NCBI GenBank assembly: GCA_005789975.1
Contig: SXWC01000098.1
Coordinates: forward strand, 1 to 25,554
Direction: 5' to 3'
DNA length: 25,554 bases
From: Planctomycetaceae bacterium
GTDB lineage: Bacteria > Planctomycetota > Planctomycetia > Pirellulales > UBA1268
This document shows, piece after piece, positions 16,396 through 24,174 of the stretch; the first letter of the stretch is position 1, and each line of letters begins with the position of its first letter. A model generated the notes under the pieces. It did not search any database and was not told the origin of the DNA. It worked only from the letters and a program-made list of their open reading frames with translations. The translations under genes and the position numbers were made by a program.

Positions 16396-17028
16396 TCACC
16401 CCAGTTTACCCTCCCGCAGGGCGTCGAGCGTGATCTGCGACCAGGTCTCGAAGCGGTCGCGGTCGGCGAGCAGTGACTCGAGCGTCTCGAAGCCGCAGTC
16501 CACCAGTTCGCTTTCCCGCGAGGCCACGCCGGGCCGGTCGAGCTCCAGCACGTGAACGATTCCGAGGTGCACGCTGCCGACGGCGTTGGAGTCGTCGTTG
16601 ATCAGGCCGACGCACCGCGACGTCCAGTCGCCGTCGATCGCGATTTCCTCGGCGATCTCCCGGCGCATGCCGGCCTCGTAGGAGGTGTTGTCGCCGTACT
16701 CGCCGTCGACGCTCGAGATGTGGCCGCCGATGCCGACCGACCGTTTCGCCCGCAGACGGGCTTCGCTCTGGCCGCCGCCTCGCGTGTAGGCGAAGTAGTG
16801 GGGCGTGCCGGTGGCATCCCGCCACGAGAGCACGCAGTAGGGAATCAGTTGCTTGAGGGACGGATCATCCTCGACGGTCGCCCGTGGCCGCCAGGAGGTG
16901 TGGGCAGGATCGAGCAAGGTCGGAAGATAGGCTGCCGTGTCGCGGCAGAAGCCCTGAAAAGCCCCCACGGTGTCGAACAGCGACCGCGGCACCACGAGCA
17001 CGTCTTCCTGCGGCATTCCCGGCATCAT
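16396..17028 (-). CDS. Nudix-like hydrolase with an extended Nudix loop
   Basis: The product is 210 aa. Residues 99-131 resemble a Nudix box: GIGGHISSVDGE, then a loop of about ten residues, then YEAGMRREIAEEI, whose REIAEE (123-128) matches the REUXEE metal-binding core. The spacing between the first Gly and RE is longer than the canonical GX5EX7REUXEEXGU, so it is a divergent member. The region before the box (CVLSWRDATGTPHYFAYTRGG) fits the Nudix beta-sheet, and an acidic C-terminal half follows. Nudix enzymes hydrolyse a diphosphate linked to another moiety; the substrate here is unknown. AGGGAG lies 3 nt before the first ATG and 6 nt before a second (17025), which may be the real start. 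It is 54 nt downstream of queA. Confidence 0.75.
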   Translation of the reverse strand: MMPGMPQEDVLVVPRSLFDTVGAFQGFCRDTAAYLPTLLDPAHTSWRPRATVEDDPSLKQLIPYCVLSWRDATGTPHYFAYTRGGGQSEARLRAKRSVGIGGHISSVDGEYGDNTSYEAGMRREIAEEIAIDGDWTSRCVGLINDDSNAVGSVHLGIVHVLELDRPGVASRESELVDCGFETLESLLADRDRFETWSQITLDALREGKLG

Positions 17029-17082
17029 CGTCTCCCTTGTACGGAACGAACGGTGACCGCGAAACCGTCGCGGGCACCCCCT

Positions 17083-18165
17083 TCAGGTGATCAGCATCGC
17101 GTCGCCGTAACTGAGCATCCGATAGCGTTCGTGAATCGCCTCGGCGTAGGCGCGCATCACGAGTGCCCGCGACGCGAACGCCGACACCAGCACCATGAGC
17201 GTTGTCCGCGGCATGTGGAAGTTCGTCAACAGGCCATCGACCACCCGGAAGGAAAAGCCGGGTTTGATGAACAGGTCGGTCGGCCCGGACCACGGCGAGA
17301 TCACACCGCGGAGGGCCGCCGTCTCGAGCGTCCGCACGGCCGTCGTGCCCACGGCGAAGACTCGCCCGCCGCGGGCCTTCGTTTCCAGCACCGCCGCCAC
17401 CGTCTCCGCCGGGCACTCGCACCACTCGGAGTGCATGAGATGGTCGTCGATTCGCTCGGCCGTGATCGGCCGGAACGTGCCGAGGCCCACGTGGAGCGTG
17501 ACCGTCGCCCGCTGGATGCCCCGGGCGGCGAGCCCCGTGAAGATTTCCTCGGTGAAGTGCAGGCCCGCGGTCGGAGCGGCGGCCGATCCCGCCGCGCGGG
17601 CGAAGACGGTCTGATAACGGTCGAGGTCGCCCTCGTGCTCGACGCCGCCGCGGATGTAGCCCGGCAGCGGCACGCGGCCCACTCGCAGGAGCACCGCCTC
17701 CGCCGGTTCGCCCGCCGCACGACCGAGCGGCCGCGCGAGCCACGCCCCGCCTTCGGCCCGATCGAGGAGTTCGAGCGATTCGCCATCCGTCCCGTCGCGG
17801 CTGGTGAGCACGATCCGCTCGCCCGCTTGCGGACGGCCCCGGGTCTGCGCGAGCACGACCCAGGCGCCGGCATGCGGCCCGGCGGCCTCACGCCGCAGAA
17901 AGAGCCCCGCCCATTTGCCGCCGGTCGCGGCCCGCCGGCCCACGAGCCGGGCCGGCACGACCTTCGTGTCGTTGACGACGAGCAGGTCGCCGGCGGCGAG
18001 CAGCCCCGGCAGTTCGCGGAGCGACTGGTGCGCGAGTGAGCCGTCGGCCCGCCGAACGACAAGCAGCCGGGCAGCGGCCCGGTCGGCCAGCGGTTCCTGC
18101 GCGATCCGATCCTCGGGCAGGTCGTAATCGTAGGTGGCCGCCAGGCCCGAATCGCGGTCGCTCAT
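17083..18165 (-). CDS. queA: S-adenosylmethionine:tRNA ribosyltransferase-isomerase
   Basis: This 360-aa protein is QueA, which transfers and isomerises the ribosyl group of SAM onto 7-aminomethyl-7-deazaguanine at tRNA position 34 to make epoxyqueuosine. Family blocks are present in order: DYDLPEDRIAQEPL, LLVVNDTKVVPARL, VPLPGYIRGG, GSAAAPTAGLHFTEEI, HVGLGTFRPI, and LFIKPGFSFRVVDGLLTNFH near the C terminus. Length is normal for the family. The start (MSDRDSG) lies 115 nt from the divergent rsmH start. Tgt, QueG/H and the queuosine precursor genes are not in the window. It is the first gene of the long minus-strand run. Confidence 0.96.
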   Translation of the reverse strand: MSDRDSGLAATYDYDLPEDRIAQEPLADRAAARLLVVRRADGSLAHQSLRELPGLLAAGDLLVVNDTKVVPARLVGRRAATGGKWAGLFLRREAAGPHAGAWVVLAQTRGRPQAGERIVLTSRDGTDGESLELLDRAEGGAWLARPLGRAAGEPAEAVLLRVGRVPLPGYIRGGVEHEGDLDRYQTVFARAAGSAAAPTAGLHFTEEIFTGLAARGIQRATVTLHVGLGTFRPITAERIDDHLMHSEWCECPAETVAAVLETKARGGRVFAVGTTAVRTLETAALRGVISPWSGPTDLFIKPGFSFRVVDGLLTNFHMPRTTLMVLVSAFASRALVMRAYAEAIHERYRMLSYGDAMLIT

Positions 18166-18280
18166 GCCGCGATGCTACCGCAGATCAGACGGGGGGCGAA
18201 TCGGTCTTCGTCCGGCGGGTTTCGCGGTGCTCGAGAGACCCGGCCTGCGCGGCGGCGGATGTTCGCGTAGGATTGGCTCC

Positions 18281-19183
18281 ATGTCCGCGAGCATCCATAC
18301 GAGCGTTCTTCCCGCAGAGGTCATGGCCTTTCTGGCGATCGAGCCGGGCATGACCGTGGTCGATGGCACGCTCGGCGGCGGCGGCCACACGCGACTGCTC
18401 GTGGATGCCGTCGGCCCGACCGGCCGCGTGATCGCCCTCGACCGGGATCCCGCCGCGATCGAACGGGGGGCCAGCGAACTGCTCGGCAAGCCGATCCGCT
18501 TCGCCCAGGCCAACTTCTGCGATCTTCCGGAGGTGCTCGACGCCGTGGGGCTCGAGCGGGTCGATCGGGTGCTCCTCGACATCGGGCTCTCCAGCGACCA
18601 GCTCGCCGACCATGCGCGGGGCTTCTCGTTCGACTCCGACGGGCCGCTCGACCTCCGCTTCGATCCCACCGAGGGGGAGCCGGCGTGGCGGATGATCAAC
18701 CGCCTCCGACCCGAGACGCTCGCCGACATCATCTACGAGTTCGGCGAGGAACGCTTCAGCCGCCGGATCGCGCGGCGGATCGCCGACGCCCGCGGCCAGA
18801 CGCCGATCCAGTCGTCTCGCGATCTCGCGCGGATCGTCATGTCGGCCGTCCCGCGGCAGAGGCCACCGGCGCGAATCCACCCCGCCACCCGCACATTCCA
18901 GGCGCTGCGAATCGCCGTGAACCAGGAACTCAAGTCGCTGCGAATCGCCCTCGAACGGATTCCGACCTGCCTCTCCCCCGGCGGCCGGCTGGCCGTGATC
19001 TCGTTTCATTCGCTCGAGGATCGGCTGGTGAAGGAGGCGTTTCGCAACCGCCAAGTCTGGGAAAACCTCACCAAGTCGCCCGTCGAAGCCGGCGACGAGG
19101 AGACCCTCCGCAATCCCCGCAGCCGGTCGGCCAAACTCAGGGCCGCGCAGGTGGTCGCCACGCCCCCCGTCGGCGAAGGATAG
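18281..19183 (+). CDS. rsmH: 16S rRNA m4C1402 methyltransferase
   Basis: This 300-aa protein is RsmH (formerly MraW), which methylates N4 of C1402 in 16S rRNA using SAM. Seen motifs: HTSVLPAEVMAFL at the N terminus, VVDGTLGGGGHTRLLVDAVG, the SAM loop (27-46), IALDRDPAAI, LLDIGLSSDQLADHARGFSF, and LAVISFHSLEDRLVKEAF near the C terminus. AGGA 8 nt upstream supports the ATG at 18281, and the frame before it is non-coding. In most bacteria rsmH heads the dcw cluster (mraZ-rsmH-ftsL-ftsI-mur genes). Here it has queA divergent on one side and a LysM protein on the other, consistent with the dispersed cluster known in planctomycetes. Confidence 0.96.
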   Translation: MSASIHTSVLPAEVMAFLAIEPGMTVVDGTLGGGGHTRLLVDAVGPTGRVIALDRDPAAIERGASELLGKPIRFAQANFCDLPEVLDAVGLERVDRVLLDIGLSSDQLADHARGFSFDSDGPLDLRFDPTEGEPAWRMINRLRPETLADIIYEFGEERFSRRIARRIADARGQTPIQSSRDLARIVMSAVPRQRPPARIHPATRTFQALRIAVNQELKSLRIALERIPTCLSPGGRLAVISFHSLEDRLVKEAFRNRQVWENLTKSPVEAGDEETLRNPRSRSAKLRAAQVVATPPVGEG

Positions 19184-19233
19184 GCAAGGCTGGCGATCTT
19201 GCCGGGGCTTCGCCGGTCTGGCGATCAATCGCC
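19183..19233 (+). terminator. Two small stem-loops after rsmH
   Basis: GGCAAG (19183-19188) pairs with CTTGCC (19198-19203). GGCGA (19220-19224) pairs with TCGCC (19229-19233) around a TCAA loop and is followed by GATTTC. The sequence CTGGCGATC occurs in both stem-loops as a direct repeat. The second could be a weak intrinsic terminator between rsmH and the LysM gene, or an attenuator. Confidence 0.3.
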
Positions 19234-19298
19234 GATTTCAGCACAATCCGCCCCCCGTTGATCCAGGGTGGCTGGGCCCCGGAAACCGCCGGACGTTC

Positions 19299-19925
19299 AT
19301 GGGACGCGAAACCAAAATACTGCTCGGTCTGCTGGCCACGCTGGCGGGCATCTTTCTGGGCGTGCTGTCCATGAAGCTGCTCGTGCCACGGCCGCCGGAA
19401 GGCGCGGGCCCCGACGTGCACGCCGACGTCGCCGTGACGGAATCACACGACCTCGTCGAGCCCCCGCAGCTCGTGCCGGACGAACCGCCGGCCGTTTCTC
19501 CCGCGGTGGAAATCGGGGCGACGCCATCGCGTCGGTTCGCCGCCGCCGACTCGGGGCCGGAAAACGCTCCGCTCCCCGTCGCGCGGGATCCATTCGTCGC
19601 CCCGGCATCGCTCGAGGAGGGCGACCTTCCAGTGGCCGTTGGCAACTCCATCCCGCCGGCGACGATGCCCCCCGCCGCAGCGGCGTCGTTCTCGGCGACG
19701 CAGGAGCATTCGCCCACGGTGGGCTCGGTCTACGTCACCCGGCCCGGCGACTCGTGGTGGTCGGTGGCGGAACGCAGCTACGGCGACGGGCGGTGCTACC
19801 GGGCTCTGTTCGCGTGGAACCGTGCGATCGACCCCCGAATCTCCCTCGTGCCCGGAACGTCGATCGAGATCCCGCCGACCGAGCGGCTCCAGGCCGCCTG
19901 GCCGGCGCTCCTGCCCCGCGAATGA
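19299..19925 (+). CDS. Single-span membrane protein with a C-terminal LysM domain
   Basis: The product is 208 aa. A short basic N terminus (MGRETK) precedes one transmembrane helix (about 7-28), probably with the C terminus in the periplasm. A long Pro/Ala/Glu-rich linker (about 29-142) leads to a LysM domain (about 143-192): VYVTRPGDSWWSVAERSYGD, then WNRAIDPRISLVPGTSIEIP. LysM binds GlcNAc-containing glycans such as peptidoglycan, so this looks like an inner-membrane protein reaching the wall. It follows rsmH by 115 nt, where many bacteria have ftsL, itself a short single-span protein, but there is no FtsL-like coiled coil. The ribosome-binding site is weak. A structural or wall-linking role is inferred. 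Confidence 0.82.
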   Translation: MGRETKILLGLLATLAGIFLGVLSMKLLVPRPPEGAGPDVHADVAVTESHDLVEPPQLVPDEPPAVSPAVEIGATPSRRFAAADSGPENAPLPVARDPFVAPASLEEGDLPVAVGNSIPPATMPPAAAASFSATQEHSPTVGSVYVTRPGDSWWSVAERSYGDGRCYRALFAWNRAIDPRISLVPGTSIEIPPTERLQAAWPALLPRE

Positions 19926-20338
19926 AGCGGCCAGCGCGGGGCTCGGCCGCCGGATGCCGGGCCGTCGGAAGGCCTCGGCGAAACCGCGGGGCATCCATCC
20001 ACGCCTCGTCCCGGGGACTGGCACATCGCAGCCGCCGACAACCGACCGCACACCCGCTTCGAAGTGCTGCGGCGTCAGGGCACGAACTCAGCGAGGGGCT
20101 GCCCATGCCCTCGGGCGGGCTGTGGGAGCAACCGCAGCCAGGATGGCGAAGCGCAGCGGACATGCAGGGCGATGCCTGGCGGCCCGCGACGAACGTCCGG
20201 CGAGAGGGCGTAAGCGGCCCCGAGCCCGACCAGACGTCGATCGACCAGCCCTGAAGCCACCCTGCCGAACAGAACGGAGCTGGCTGCTTCGTCCACGGAC
20301 GGCTGGTCCCTTCCGGGCAGGCGTGGCCCGCCGGCCGG
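19926..20338. other. 413-bp convergent gap without a convincing gene
   Basis: This stretch lies between the ends of the LysM gene (+) and the DUF1571 gene (-). Several frames stay open on both strands because of the high GC content, but none has a ribosome-binding site, a recognisable domain or a plausible amino-acid pattern. CGGCC/GGCCG near 19947-19967 could make a small stem. Part of the region (about 20090-20220) has a less monotonous look, with phrases such as GGATGGCGAAGCGCAGCGG, and could belong to a dispersed genomic repeat. This cannot be tested from one window. Confidence 0.5.
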
Positions 20339-21256
20339 TTACTTGGCGCCGAACTTGTAGGCGGCGTTCTTCGGGTCGAAGTCGGCGTCCGTGAAGCCGT
20401 TGTTGGGCTTCACGTTCATGTAGGTGTATTCCTCCATGAGCACCGGCTGCCCCCCCGCCTCCTGGGGCCAGTCGTAGGACTCGTAGCGGATCGGGATCAG
20501 GTATTCGTCGTCGATGAACACGCGGGCCAGATGACAGCGGAAGGTCCGCCGCGGCACGGGATGCACCACCTGCACGCAGGTGCAGACGCGGCCGTTGACC
20601 TTCGCATCCTTGAAGAAGTTCACGTCGCACTCACCGAACTGCTTGTCGTGCTCGGCGACCTCGACGAGCCGCTTGGCGAGGTTTTCCACGCCGATCTCGG
20701 TGATCGCGTAGCGGTTGCCCTGCATGGCGAGCGCGCCGTTGGGCTTGAGCGCCACCGTGCCGACCATCGCCCTCACGCCGCTGCCGGCATGGGCGAGCAT
20801 GTTGCCCTCGTTTTGACCCTCGACCCAGAGGCATTCCTGCCCCTTCACCGCATCGGGGGCGAGAAAGTAGAGGTAGACGCTGAAGGGCTCGTGGCGGACC
20901 TTCGCGAACATGTATTCGTGGTCGCCGAGCTTGCCGTCGATCCGCTCCCGCTTCACGACGGTGCAGGAATAATCCTTGATCGTCGAACGGAGCTGGCCGA
21001 GCCCCTTCTGCGCGAGTTCGAGCGCGGGTTGAAGAGGGTGCACTCCGCCGCCCGCAACGGCCTGGGCCTCGGCGGCGCCGACGTTGCCCTGAGCGACGTC
21101 CCCGTTGGGAACGAGACCCGGTCCCTGCGTCGCCTGAGTCGCCTGGGCGAACGCAGCCGTGCCGGAGATGACGGCGAGCGTCGCCGCCGCGATCCGCAGC
21201 CAGGGGCTGCGGCCCGTCGTCCCTCGAACAAACCCTGCCTGGAAACACAGTGCCAT
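20339..21256 (-). CDS. Secreted DUF1571 protein
   Basis: This 305-aa protein belongs to the DUF1571 family (PF07608), known mainly from planctomycetes and without an assigned function. Residues 1-37 are a long signal peptide (hydrophobic AAATLAVISGTAAFA, then QA). The conserved core is easily seen: YSCTVVKRERIDGKL, HEYMFAKVRHEPFSVYLYFL, GQECLWVEGQNEGNMLAHAG, MQGNRYAITEIGVENLA and a C-terminal LIPIRYESYDWPQ. The alternation of polar and aromatic residues suggests a beta-rich periplasmic or envelope fold. The ATG at 21256 has GGAGGG 4 nt upstream; an ATG at 21268 (MEGSM) is an alternative. It is a monocistronic gene, convergent with the LysM gene and divergent from the MBL-fold gene. Confidence 0.88.
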   Translation of the reverse strand: MALCFQAGFVRGTTGRSPWLRIAAATLAVISGTAAFAQATQATQGPGLVPNGDVAQGNVGAAEAQAVAGGGVHPLQPALELAQKGLGQLRSTIKDYSCTVVKRERIDGKLGDHEYMFAKVRHEPFSVYLYFLAPDAVKGQECLWVEGQNEGNMLAHAGSGVRAMVGTVALKPNGALAMQGNRYAITEIGVENLAKRLVEVAEHDKQFGECDVNFFKDAKVNGRVCTCVQVVHPVPRRTFRCHLARVFIDDEYLIPIRYESYDWPQEAGGQPVLMEEYTYMNVKPNNGFTDADFDPKNAAYKFGAK

Positions 21257-21695
21257 CGATCCCTCCATGGATCCTGGGTGCCGGAGTGGCCCGGGCGAAC
21301 CGGGTTCGCCTCGAATCGCACCATCCCGAACAGGAAGCCGGCTCATCTTGTATCGCCGGGCGGTGTGACGGTCATGAACCGACACCCGGCCGTCCGGCAC
21401 GCTCGGCAGATTCGTGACGATCCGCCCCGCGGCAACGGAATCGACCCGCGACAGCGGACTCGGTCCGCCGCACGCGGACTCCGCCCCCCACGGAGACACG
21501 CCCAAGCGTGGCCACGAAGGACCGAAGTGGGGCGGAGTCTAACGGTGCTCCCCGGGGTTCGCCATGCCAGTTCCCGGCGGGGAAACCCCGGTATTGTGCG
21601 GAAAAACCGGGCGTCTTGTGGGCCGCCGCCGGGCCAACCATGCTCCATGCATGCTCCGCGGAGCGACGCCCCTCCCCGCAACCGCCTTCCCATCC
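21257..21695. other. 439-bp divergent intergenic region
   Basis: This region separates the starts of the DUF1571 gene (-) and the MBL-fold gene (+) and should hold both promoters, though I cannot name convincing -35/-10 pairs. Open frames that cross it are GC-driven extensions without ribosome-binding sites. Its main structure is the nested stem-loop at 21477-21539. CCCGGT and ACCGGG around 21588-21613 could make a further short stem. Confidence 0.5.
21477..21539. other. Nested stem-loop in the divergent region
   Basis: GACTCCGCCCCCCAC (21477-21491) pairs with GTGGGGCGGAGTC (21527-21539), giving 13 pairs with a 2-nt C bulge. Within the loop, CACGC (21497-21501) pairs with GCGTG (21506-21510) around CCAA. 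The structure lies about 155 nt upstream of the MBL start. It could be a 5' leader element, the end of an unannotated small RNA, or a protein-binding site. The pairing is visible; the role is unknown. Confidence 0.5.
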
Positions 21696-22385
21696 ATGGC
21701 CACGATCGAGATTTTTCATCCCGCCAGCCCCCTCGAGGTGGCCTGCGTGGAGTCGCAGCCGTTCGGCCAGAACACCTTCGTCGTGCACCGTGAGGGGGAT
21801 GCCGACTGCGTCGTCATCGACCCCGGGTTCGAGCCGGCGGCGATCACCGATTGGATCGAGTCGCACGGCCTCGAACCACGGGCGATCCTGCTCACCCACG
21901 GCCACTCCGATCACATCGCCGGCAACGCAGCCCTGCTTGACCGTTGGCCCGGTCTGCCGATCTGGGTGGGGCGGGGCGATGCCCCGAAACTCACGGATCC
22001 CGCCGGCAACCTCTCGGCCGCCTTCGGAATGTCGCTCCTCAGTCCGCCGGCAGACCGCCTGCTCGACGACGGCGAGGCGATCCGGATCGCCGGCCTCGAC
22101 ATCGACGTCAGGGCGATCCCGGGCCACTCCAGCGGCCACGTGGTCTTCGTGATCGGGGAAAGTGAACCGCCGGTCGTGTTCGGCGGCGACGTGCTTTTTC
22201 GGGAGGGAGTCGGCCGGACCGACTTTGCCGACGGTGATTTCGCCAGCCTGGCCGCCGGGATCCGCCGCCACCTCTACAGCCTGCCCGATGACACGATCGT
22301 CTACCCGGGCCACGGGGGCCCCACCACGGTCGGCCACGAGAAGCGTCACAACCCGTTCGTGGCCGGCGTGCGGGACGGGAATTGA
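21696..22385 (+). CDS. MBL-fold metallo-hydrolase (glyoxalase II-like)
   Basis: This 229-aa protein is a metallo-beta-lactamase-fold hydrolase of the small glyoxalase II-like group. The metal ligands are all present: THGHSDHIAGN with His68, His70, Asp72 and His73; GHSSGH with His144; GGDVLF with Asp165; and YPGHGGPTT with His206. Such enzymes usually hydrolyse thioesters such as hydroxyacyl-glutathione or related small substrates; the exact substrate is open. I chose the ATG at 21696 (MATIEIF) because family similarity begins there; longer frames upstream are non-coding. No signal peptide is seen, so it is cytoplasmic. It is the first gene of a unit with plsC and cdsA: its stop lies 2 nt before the chosen plsC start. 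Confidence 0.92.
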   Translation: MATIEIFHPASPLEVACVESQPFGQNTFVVHREGDADCVVIDPGFEPAAITDWIESHGLEPRAILLTHGHSDHIAGNAALLDRWPGLPIWVGRGDAPKLTDPAGNLSAAFGMSLLSPPADRLLDDGEAIRIAGLDIDVRAIPGHSSGHVVFVIGESEPPVVFGGDVLFREGVGRTDFADGDFASLAAGIRRHLYSLPDDTIVYPGHGGPTTVGHEKRHNPFVAGVRDGN

Positions 22386-22387
22386 CC

Positions 22388-23095
22388 GTGTCCGCCACCG
22401 CCGTCGAAGATGACCCGATGCTCTCGCCCGCCGACATCACCGAGACGCCGCCCCCGCCAAACCGGCCGGGCTCCAGCCGCTCGCCTTTTTGTCGTGCGGC
22501 CGGCCTCTCGCTGGCCGCCCTCGCGCGGCTCCTCTCCGGCGCGAGCGTCCGTTGGATCGCCAGCCAGCCCGACACCTGCCAGCGGGTCTACTTCGCCAAC
22601 CACACCAGCCACCTCGATGCCCTCGTGGTCTGGGCGTCGCTCCCCCAGACGATCCGCGAGGTCACCCGGCCGGTCGCCGCCAAGGACTACTGGTCGCGGG
22701 GCTTCGTCCGCCGGTGGCTCGCCGAGGAGGTCTTCGACGCGATCCTCATCGACCGCACCGACATCAAGGTCCACCAGAGCCCCGTCGACATGATGCTCCG
22801 CGAGGCCGGCAACTCCCACTCGCTCATCGTCTTCCCCGAGGGGGGGCGGAGCGTGACCGGCGAGATCGGCGAGTTCAAGAGCGGCCTGTACTACCTCGCC
22901 AAGAAGCGGCCCGACATCGAGCTCATCCCGGTCCACATCGACAACCTCAATCGCGTGCTGCCGCGGGGCGAGTTTCTTCCCGTGCCGCTGCTCTCCTGCA
23001 TCAGTTTCGGACCGCCGCTGTGGCTGGAGCGGGGCGAGGCCAAACTCGACTTCCTGGCGCGGGCCCGCCGCTCCGTGCTGGCCCTGAAGGAGTGA
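22388..23095 (+). CDS. plsC: 1-acyl-sn-glycerol-3-phosphate acyltransferase
   Basis: This 235-aa protein is a PlsC-type acyltransferase that makes phosphatidate from lysophosphatidate at the inner membrane. Block I is NHTSHLDAL (HX4D, His72 and Asp77). Block III is FPEGGRSVTGEIGEFKSGL (FPEG at 149-152). LIPVHID is a plausible block IV. An N-terminal Pro-rich stretch (PPPPNRPGSSRSP) precedes a hydrophobic segment that may associate with the membrane. The start is uncertain: GTG at 22388 has GGGA 7 nt upstream, while TTG at 22382 would overlap the MBL stop as TTGA, and an in-frame ATG lies at 22418. It is followed 7 nt later by cdsA, the next step of phospholipid synthesis. Other acyl acceptors cannot be excluded. 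Confidence 0.87.
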   Translation: MSATAVEDDPMLSPADITETPPPPNRPGSSRSPFCRAAGLSLAALARLLSGASVRWIASQPDTCQRVYFANHTSHLDALVVWASLPQTIREVTRPVAAKDYWSRGFVRRWLAEEVFDAILIDRTDIKVHQSPVDMMLREAGNSHSLIVFPEGGRSVTGEIGEFKSGLYYLAKKRPDIELIPVHIDNLNRVLPRGEFLPVPLLSCISFGPPLWLERGEAKLDFLARARRSVLALKE

Positions 23096-23102
23096 GGCCG
23101 GC

Positions 23103-24068
23103 ATGAACGACAACCGCACCATCGCGCTGGTCACCGGCGTGCTCGCGCTGCTCACGGCGGCCACGATCGTGGGCCAGTTTCTCAAGCGTCACCCCGACCG
23201 CGGCCTCGATCCGGCCGCGATCCGCACCTTCAACAACCGGCTCCGTGGCTGGTGGATCCTGTGCACCGTCCTCGCCGCCGCGTTCTGGCTGGGCACCACC
23301 GCCACGGTCGTGCTCTTCGGCCTCGTCTCCTTCTGGGCGCTCCGCGAGTTCATCACGCTCACGCCCACGAGAAAGGGTGACCACCGCGCGCTCTTCTGGG
23401 TGTTTTTCCTGTTCACGCCGTTGCACTACGTGCTCGTGGGACTGAACCGCTACGACATTTTCAGCGTCTTCCTGCCGGTCTACGCCACGCTCTTCGTGCT
23501 CGCCCGCGTCGCCTTTGCCGGCGACTACAAGCGGTTCCTGGAGCGCACCGCGAAGATCCAGGCGGGCCTCGTGGTCTGCGTGTATTGCCTGTCGTTCGCC
23601 CCGGCCCTGCTCCAGATTCCGATCGAGGGCGGGGCCAACGCCGATCGCAGCGGCAACTTCCGTCTGCTCTTCTTCCTGATCCTGCTCGTGCAGTTCGCCG
23701 ACTGCATGCAGTACGTCTGGAGTCGGATGCTCGGCCAGCGGCTCGTCGCATCGTCGGTGAGCTCCAACCGCACCTGGGAGGGGCTGCTCGGCAGCGCGAC
23801 GAGCACGGCCCTGCTGGCCGCGGCCCTGTGGTGGGCGGCGCCCCCCTTCCAGCTCTGGCAGGCCACACTCGCCGGTCTCGTGATCGCCGTGATGGGCTTC
23901 GCCGGGGGCATGACGATGAGCGCCATCAAGCGCGACCGGGGCGTGAAGGACTACGGCACGCTGGTGGTCGGCCACGGCGGCGTGCTCGATCGCATCGACT
24001 CGATGTGCTTCGCCGCGCCGGTCTTCTATCACATCACGCTGCTGGTGACGGGCGCGAGGCCGGGGTGA
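23103..24068 (+). CDS. cdsA: Phosphatidate cytidylyltransferase (CDP-diacylglycerol synthase)
   Basis: This 321-aa polytopic inner-membrane protein has about eight predicted transmembrane segments. CdsA converts phosphatidate and CTP to CDP-diacylglycerol, the branch point for bacterial phospholipids. The family signature is near the C terminus (about 273-299): SAIKRDRGVKDYGTLVVGHG followed by GVLDRID. It keeps the SxxKR, KD, HGG and DRxD residues of the pattern; VV stands where the pattern usually has a hydrophobic residue followed by Pro/Gly/Ser. SNRTWEGLLGSA is a second conserved block upstream. AAGGAG at 23087-23092, at the end of plsC, lies 10 nt before the ATG. Together with plsC it forms a short phospholipid-synthesis unit. 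Confidence 0.93.
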   Translation: MNDNRTIALVTGVLALLTAATIVGQFLKRHPDRGLDPAAIRTFNNRLRGWWILCTVLAAAFWLGTTATVVLFGLVSFWALREFITLTPTRKGDHRALFWVFFLFTPLHYVLVGLNRYDIFSVFLPVYATLFVLARVAFAGDYKRFLERTAKIQAGLVVCVYCLSFAPALLQIPIEGGANADRSGNFRLLFFLILLVQFADCMQYVWSRMLGQRLVASSVSSNRTWEGLLGSATSTALLAAALWWAAPPFQLWQATLAGLVIAVMGFAGGMTMSAIKRDRGVKDYGTLVVGHGGVLDRIDSMCFAAPVFYHITLLVTGARPG

Positions 24069-24174
24069 GTCCCGCGGTCGCGATCGACGCACGCGATTGT
24101 GCCGCGCCGCTCTTTCCACGGCCGACGCCCTTCGCTTCGGGCGGGCGGACGAGACACCGGGCTCGGCCGGATGG

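Noticed and set aside
24069..24174. Possible bidirectional terminator between cdsA and the peptidase gene
   Set aside because: Only a 5-bp CGCCC/GGGCG stem with an 8-nt loop and no T-run; too weak to call.
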